A program made the position numbers and the translations under genes. This document shows positions 60,029 through 64,000 of a stretch of DNA of 64,000 nucleotides, piece by piece. Each line of letters opens with the position of its first letter. Within the stretch, counting starts at the first letter, position 1. Below the pieces are notes generated by a model. The model was given only the letters and a program-made list of their open reading frames with translations, searched no databases and was not told the origin of the DNA. The DNA is from Paragyromitra xinjiangensis (Eukaryota > Ascomycota > Pezizomycetes > Pezizales > Discinaceae), in the NCBI GenBank assembly GCA_038503065.1, contig JBCAMK010000008.1:124001-188000 (forward strand), in the 5' to 3' direction.

Positions 60029-60846
60029 ATATTCCGGTGGTAATGTCTCAAAGCGGCCTGTCTAGCATGGGTAGGACAAAAGCGTGATACCCCTAATATC
60101 TCTACTGCCTCAGCCTGGTGAAATCTTAGTGCAATTGCATGTATTTGCGTTTTCGAGCTTCTATTTTATCTAGGCAACGTAATCATCCACCAGGTTCTGT
60201 GGAATAGGCTGCTATCGCTTGGAAAATTGATCACCAGGTGGATATACCGAGTGAGACACTATGATCCCAATACAAGCCTATCGCGAGGTTTATTCGCCTT
60301 ACTAGGTACATATAAACACCCAACTTGTGGTGTTACCAGTCACAACATGATAGGTTCGAATTTCTTAAACACCAATATTTCTCCAAAACCAGTGGTGTAC
60401 ATGATGAATTTGTTGATTCTTTCAAGGTCTTCAGCCAATGAATACATGTCCATGGTTATCAGTAATTCTCTTGTAAACCGAGAGCCAACGAATATAATAG
60501 GAGATCGAAAATTAAGAAAAAAAATAAGTTCTGCGTTACGTGAGAGATCCTATGACAGGAAAAGAAACAAGCAAGGGAATGATGTCGGTGAAACTGCGCT
60601 TGTACGCGTTCCCAAATAATTGACCAACTATCTTCAAGTCTGAGGGAACAATAGAACCTTACAGGTGGCGGCGAATCGGGTTTGAATAGCGGTCAAGCAG
60701 GACATTGTTTTTAAATTGCCACGATCTTAGATATCCTGCCAACTTAATCAACCAACTGACGCCTCCCCATTTTTGGATTCGTAACAGCTGAACTAACCAT
60801 ATGAATGTTGGGTTAATATCTTGTGATCGTTTTCGGGGTTCCCTAA
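60029..60846. other. Spacer after BolA
   Basis: The plus frame 60227-60619 starts with ATG and has 130 codons but no domain, and its composition is not convincing. No RNA gene is seen. Confidence 0.4.
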
Positions 60847-61445
60847 TTATTTCTCTCTGGTTTTCCTGAATGCTTTCCTCAGGGTTTTCCGCTGATTTTC
60901 ATGCCTGCGGTCAACACGATTCATGCTTTTCTCGTGAGACATTCCTAAGCAACAAATCAGAGACATGATAATAGAAAGAGGTGAATTCAGCAAGCGACAC
61001 AACGCACATACGTGAATTTTGAATGATTTCTTCCATATCCCTCGAGTCCTTGAACTCCATGCTTCCCCTCTAACCACTCCGCGCAACACCTCCGTATCGA
61101 GCTCACAGTTTAATGTACGGCTTAATAAAAACGGGCAGCTCCAACTGAGTGAAACCCCTCCAACCGTAGTCACATTTCTTGGGGCTGTTCTTCGAAATGA
61201 AGGTAGCCCACTGAATAGTATGTATTCCTCCAACAAGGACCAAACCTACAGCACAACCCTGAACGACACATGTCCCCCGCGTTCGCATAATGGAGATTAC
61301 CGAATACTTGCAGGATCTTCCTCAATCCCCGAAATACATATTCCAGCCAGCCACAACCTCCCGGCCAACTCTCCCCATAGACGTTTTCAAGATTACCTAT
61401 GAGCAAGTCCACAATGCTATTTGCAGGCCCAGCAACAACCGACAT
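60847..61445 (-). CDS. Small hypothetical protein, four exons
   Basis: Not recognised. Exons 61445-61308, 61245-61174, 61069-61012 and 60944-60847 keep one frame and give 121 aa. The N-terminal part (NSIVDLLIGNLENVYGESW, then WLEYVFRGLRKILQ) and LLEEYILFSGLPSFRRTAP look like a compact helical protein. The C-terminus is very basic and charged (MSHEKSMNRVDRRHENQRK, then LRKAFRKTREK). The third intron has strong signals (donor GTATGT, branch CTGAT, acceptor TTGCTTAG). The first intron could instead start at the GGTAATC near residue 16, which would change the N-terminal half. Four in-frame exons in 600 bp favour a real gene. Confidence 0.4.
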
Positions 61446-63040
61446 CTATTCTAAGCTCCACAATAGATTCTTTCGCCTCTCTCCACCAAAGACTCATGAC
61501 ACCTCCTAAGTGGTCGAAAGGCCTCTTCCTCACCCAGCTTTAGTCAATAAACTAAATTTAGGTAGCGGTAAACGGAATAGCGCTGAGCCAAAGTTAGAGT
61601 CGCGACGTCGGCTCACGGACGAGGAGTTTTGCTGGTGTAGTACCATCTAGCTTATCTTTCGTAGTCTGCTGTGTTTCAATAACATTAAGCTCGGTTGATG
61701 TTTCGAGTTGTAGTGCAGCCTAAATGAAAAGGCCGAAAAAGGACGGCTTAATGAGAAGGGATAAAATTAGGACTTTAAGTCCTGGTATTTGCTATTCTGT
61801 CTATACGCCGATCAGTAAACAAAAAACCGAGATGAGAGATGATGACCGTTGGGGCAAAGCTTCTCAAGAAACGAACCCAGCAGCGAATAAGATTTAGAAT
61901 CCAGCCAGCAACCAAGCATCACACCAGCCAGGCATTCCCATCAACTCAATAGATGAATCCTCATCCCTAGACAATACCACAAGCGACGAAAGATAAATAA
62001 ACTGTCTGGGCGAGGAGAAACAAAGTGGGGGTTTTGTTTGTGGAGAGACGATGGAGGAGACATGCAGATTACACAAGTGGCGTTAAGGTTTTGTAGGCGG
62101 TTTCAAAATTCACGTGGGAGGCGAGAACCTTATCTGATCTGCATGGTTTCACCTGCGACGAGTGATGAGCGATGACCCTCGCTTGAATGCACAGAGCGTT
62201 TCGATCACCATCCTTGTTGGTCGCTTCAAAGAGGTCTCGTGGTCGATGAAGGTGATTATATATACTTGGAGCTCCTCCATAGGTATTCCCTGGCATATTT
62301 CCTGACACATCGCAGCAGCAGGAACCGATCAAACGAGAGGAAAAGCAACGCGCCATCCAATCAAAACTGTCAAATTCAACGCAAAAGCAAACAAAAAAAA
62401 CAAAAAAAACAGCCGCCGCCCCTTCCAATCAAGAAACTTTCTACTTCTTTTCTTTTTCCTCTTATAGTATGTGAAAAGCAGTTCTCATGCAAAACAACAT
62501 AACAAGAGGAAACACAATCGTAAAAAATGCAGGTAGAACGAATCCCCAAACCAAAAAAGGAAAGCCCGAGCCCGAAAATCAAAAGATCGAAAGATAGACG
62601 ACCAACACCTTACGCGGAAGCAAAAAAATATCAGAAATCACAAAACACCCGAGGGAAACGAAAGCCAGTAAGAAACAAACGAAATACCACGTGCAACAGA
62701 AACTCCTTCCTCAATCCACCTCCATAGAAATAGTAATAAACCCTCTGTAAGTACGTTGTTACGTATGTCCCGTATCAGTACACGCGTCAGCCGCCAAAAA
62801 AACAAAAAGAAACAAAGAAAAGTACTGTCTGAATCGTTCCTTCATCTCCATGTATATGATGCGCTACGCAGCCCACAAGAACAACTAAAAAAAAAAAAAT
62901 TGCTTATCCATCACTCAATTTGCCGTTCCGTGGCGCCACAGAATGGCACATTTCTGCTCTCCAATTTCTTCAATACACCTGACCAAGCTGCGTAAATTCA
63001 TCACATCCATCACGCCGTGAGCCCCTAAAGATGATAATGC
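61446..63040. other. Spacer and 3' flank of the phosphatase gene
   Basis: A-rich runs on plus (62390-62410, 62887-62900) are T runs on the strand of the phosphatase gene and fit its 3' untranslated region. The Lys/Arg-rich plus frame at 62527-62727 is a by-product of that composition. No other gene is supported. Confidence 0.4.
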
Positions 63041-64000
63041 TTAATAGCTTTGAGCCGCCATGCTTGCCGGCTAGAAGAAGATAAGAGGGTCAGTATTGGA
63101 TAAATGTGCAGCCTCAAAGGATAGTTCCTACCGGGCTTTGATGCATCATCGAGTTCCTCTGACTTCTTCCCTTCTTCATTTGCTGCTTCAATGCCGCTGA
63201 ATCCAATGGTTTCAGCAGCTCAAAGCTACACAGTAGTTCGCCGGATACAGACATGACAGCACCCCAGTTATCAAACTCTCCACAGTACTATTTAAAAGCA
63301 TTAGCTTCAATTGTCGGTCACAGTAATGAGCTGAGATAACTTACGTTCGGCGCTGAGAATACTGTGACTAATGTCCTGTCGTTGAAGAACTCATATCCAT
63401 CTTCAACAACCATGTGCGCCCTGCATACCAAGTCGAAATCATGCCGCGCAAGAAAATCCAAAATAACCTTCTTCCCAAAGCAGTAGCTCACGCCTCGTTC
63501 ATTTTCTTCCCAATCATTCTGCATATCCGCCGGATCACTCCACAAAAGGTCGTTCAGTAGTCCAAAGTCCGGTACATCCGTTGGTCGCGCAATCTGCCGA
63601 ATGTCGTCCATATGCTGAAGGGATGGTGAAAGTCCACCGTGAACGCAGAAGATCTTGCCCGCCACTATAGATGCGATCGGGAGGCAATTGAACGTGTCGA
63701 CGAATGTTTTCCAGATCTTGATGTTGCAGCGGCGCTTGCATTCATCATAAAAGCCGTACACTATTGATAGTAGAAAAAAGTCAGTAAGGAGCTTCACCTG
63801 CGAAAGACCGAGGCCAAGACCGAAAAACTAACCTCGTGTAACATTAGCGCACTCGTGATTTCCTCTCAGCAGGAAAAAATTCTCAGGGAATTTCAACTTA
63901 TAACACAGAAGCAGCAGGATCGTTTCGAGACTCTGTTTTCCCCGGTCGACGTAATCCCCCAAAAACAGATAGTTAGAGTTTGGTGGAAATCCACACATCT
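63041..64000 (-). CDS. PPZ1: PPZ-type serine/threonine protein phosphatase, 5' part outside the window
   Basis: The catalytic half of a PP1-superfamily phosphatase; the start lies beyond 64000. Exons in view are 64000-63833, 63760-63345, 63287-63132 and 63070-63041. Metal-site and catalytic motifs are present: [27 protein letters not shown] and SAPN/YCGEF across an intron. PPZ-specific wording points to PPZ1/Pzh1 over PP1: [52 protein letters not shown] and [19 protein letters not shown]. In yeast this family controls potassium and sodium homeostasis and is held in check by Hal3. The C-terminal tail is basic ([13 protein letters not shown]) and the last exon adds ten codons ending QSY-stop. 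Confidence 0.92.

Noticed and set aside
1..64000. CRISPR arrays, prokaryotic operons, secondary-metabolite core genes, 5S or other rRNA genes
   Set aside because: None seen. The intron structure and gene content are eukaryotic, and no polyketide or peptide synthase domain or rRNA signature is present.

Overview
This window looks like a nuclear chromosome segment of a filamentous ascomycete (Pezizomycotina). Genes are split by 43-105 bp introns with GT..AG ends and CTAAC/CTGAC branch points. The protein set is fungal: THI6, THI20, an AA11-type LPMO, a Zn2Cys6 regulator, a PPZ phosphatase and a SesB-NACHT NLR. The wide intergenic space holds foldback elements and decayed sequence. The gene-poor layout would suit a Pezizomycete, but that is a guess. 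Most genes were recovered only by joining exons by eye. I checked that each joined reading frame is continuous, but nothing was aligned to a database.

Layout: 1-5 kb holds a divergent thiamine pair, THI6 (minus) and THI20 (plus), sharing a 348 bp promoter. A probable multi-exon membrane protein lies at 5.1-6.0 kb, followed by 4 kb with little in it. A secreted AA11-type LPMO is at 10.1-11.4 kb, then a hypothetical gene (12.4-13.3 kb), a small Cys/His protein (14.1 kb) and NPT1 (15.9-17.7 kb). Next come two foldback elements (19.9 and 20.5 kb) and the centrepiece, a 2181-residue NLR-type receptor (20.9-27.9 kb). It has an alpha/beta-hydrolase domain, a NACHT ATPase and about 35 ankyrin-like repeats, and a last exon, hidden behind a false stop codon, adds a predicted membrane segment.

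From 28 to 48 kb the DNA is gene-poor, with inverted repeats, a possible LINE relic, homopolymer and CT/CA tracts, two hypothetical genes (30.9-32.0 and 37.1-38.3 kb) and traces of a membrane-protein gene. At 48.1-50.7 kb is a Zn2Cys6 regulator whose true start lies upstream of an intron. A small two-exon protein with a mitochondrial-type N-terminus is at 53.5 kb and a TA-flanked MITE at 55.6 kb. At 57.4-60.0 kb an ACSF3-like malonyl-CoA synthetase and a BolA protein stand head to head; both look mitochondrial and both are plausibly tied to lipoate metabolism. A small unknown gene (60.8-61.4 kb) and the 3' half of a PPZ-type phosphatase close the window.

Two head-to-head pairs (THI6/THI20 and BolA/ACSF3-like) suggest co-regulated pathway partners. 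The NLR, flanked by mobile-element debris, is the best candidate for a system worth follow-up.
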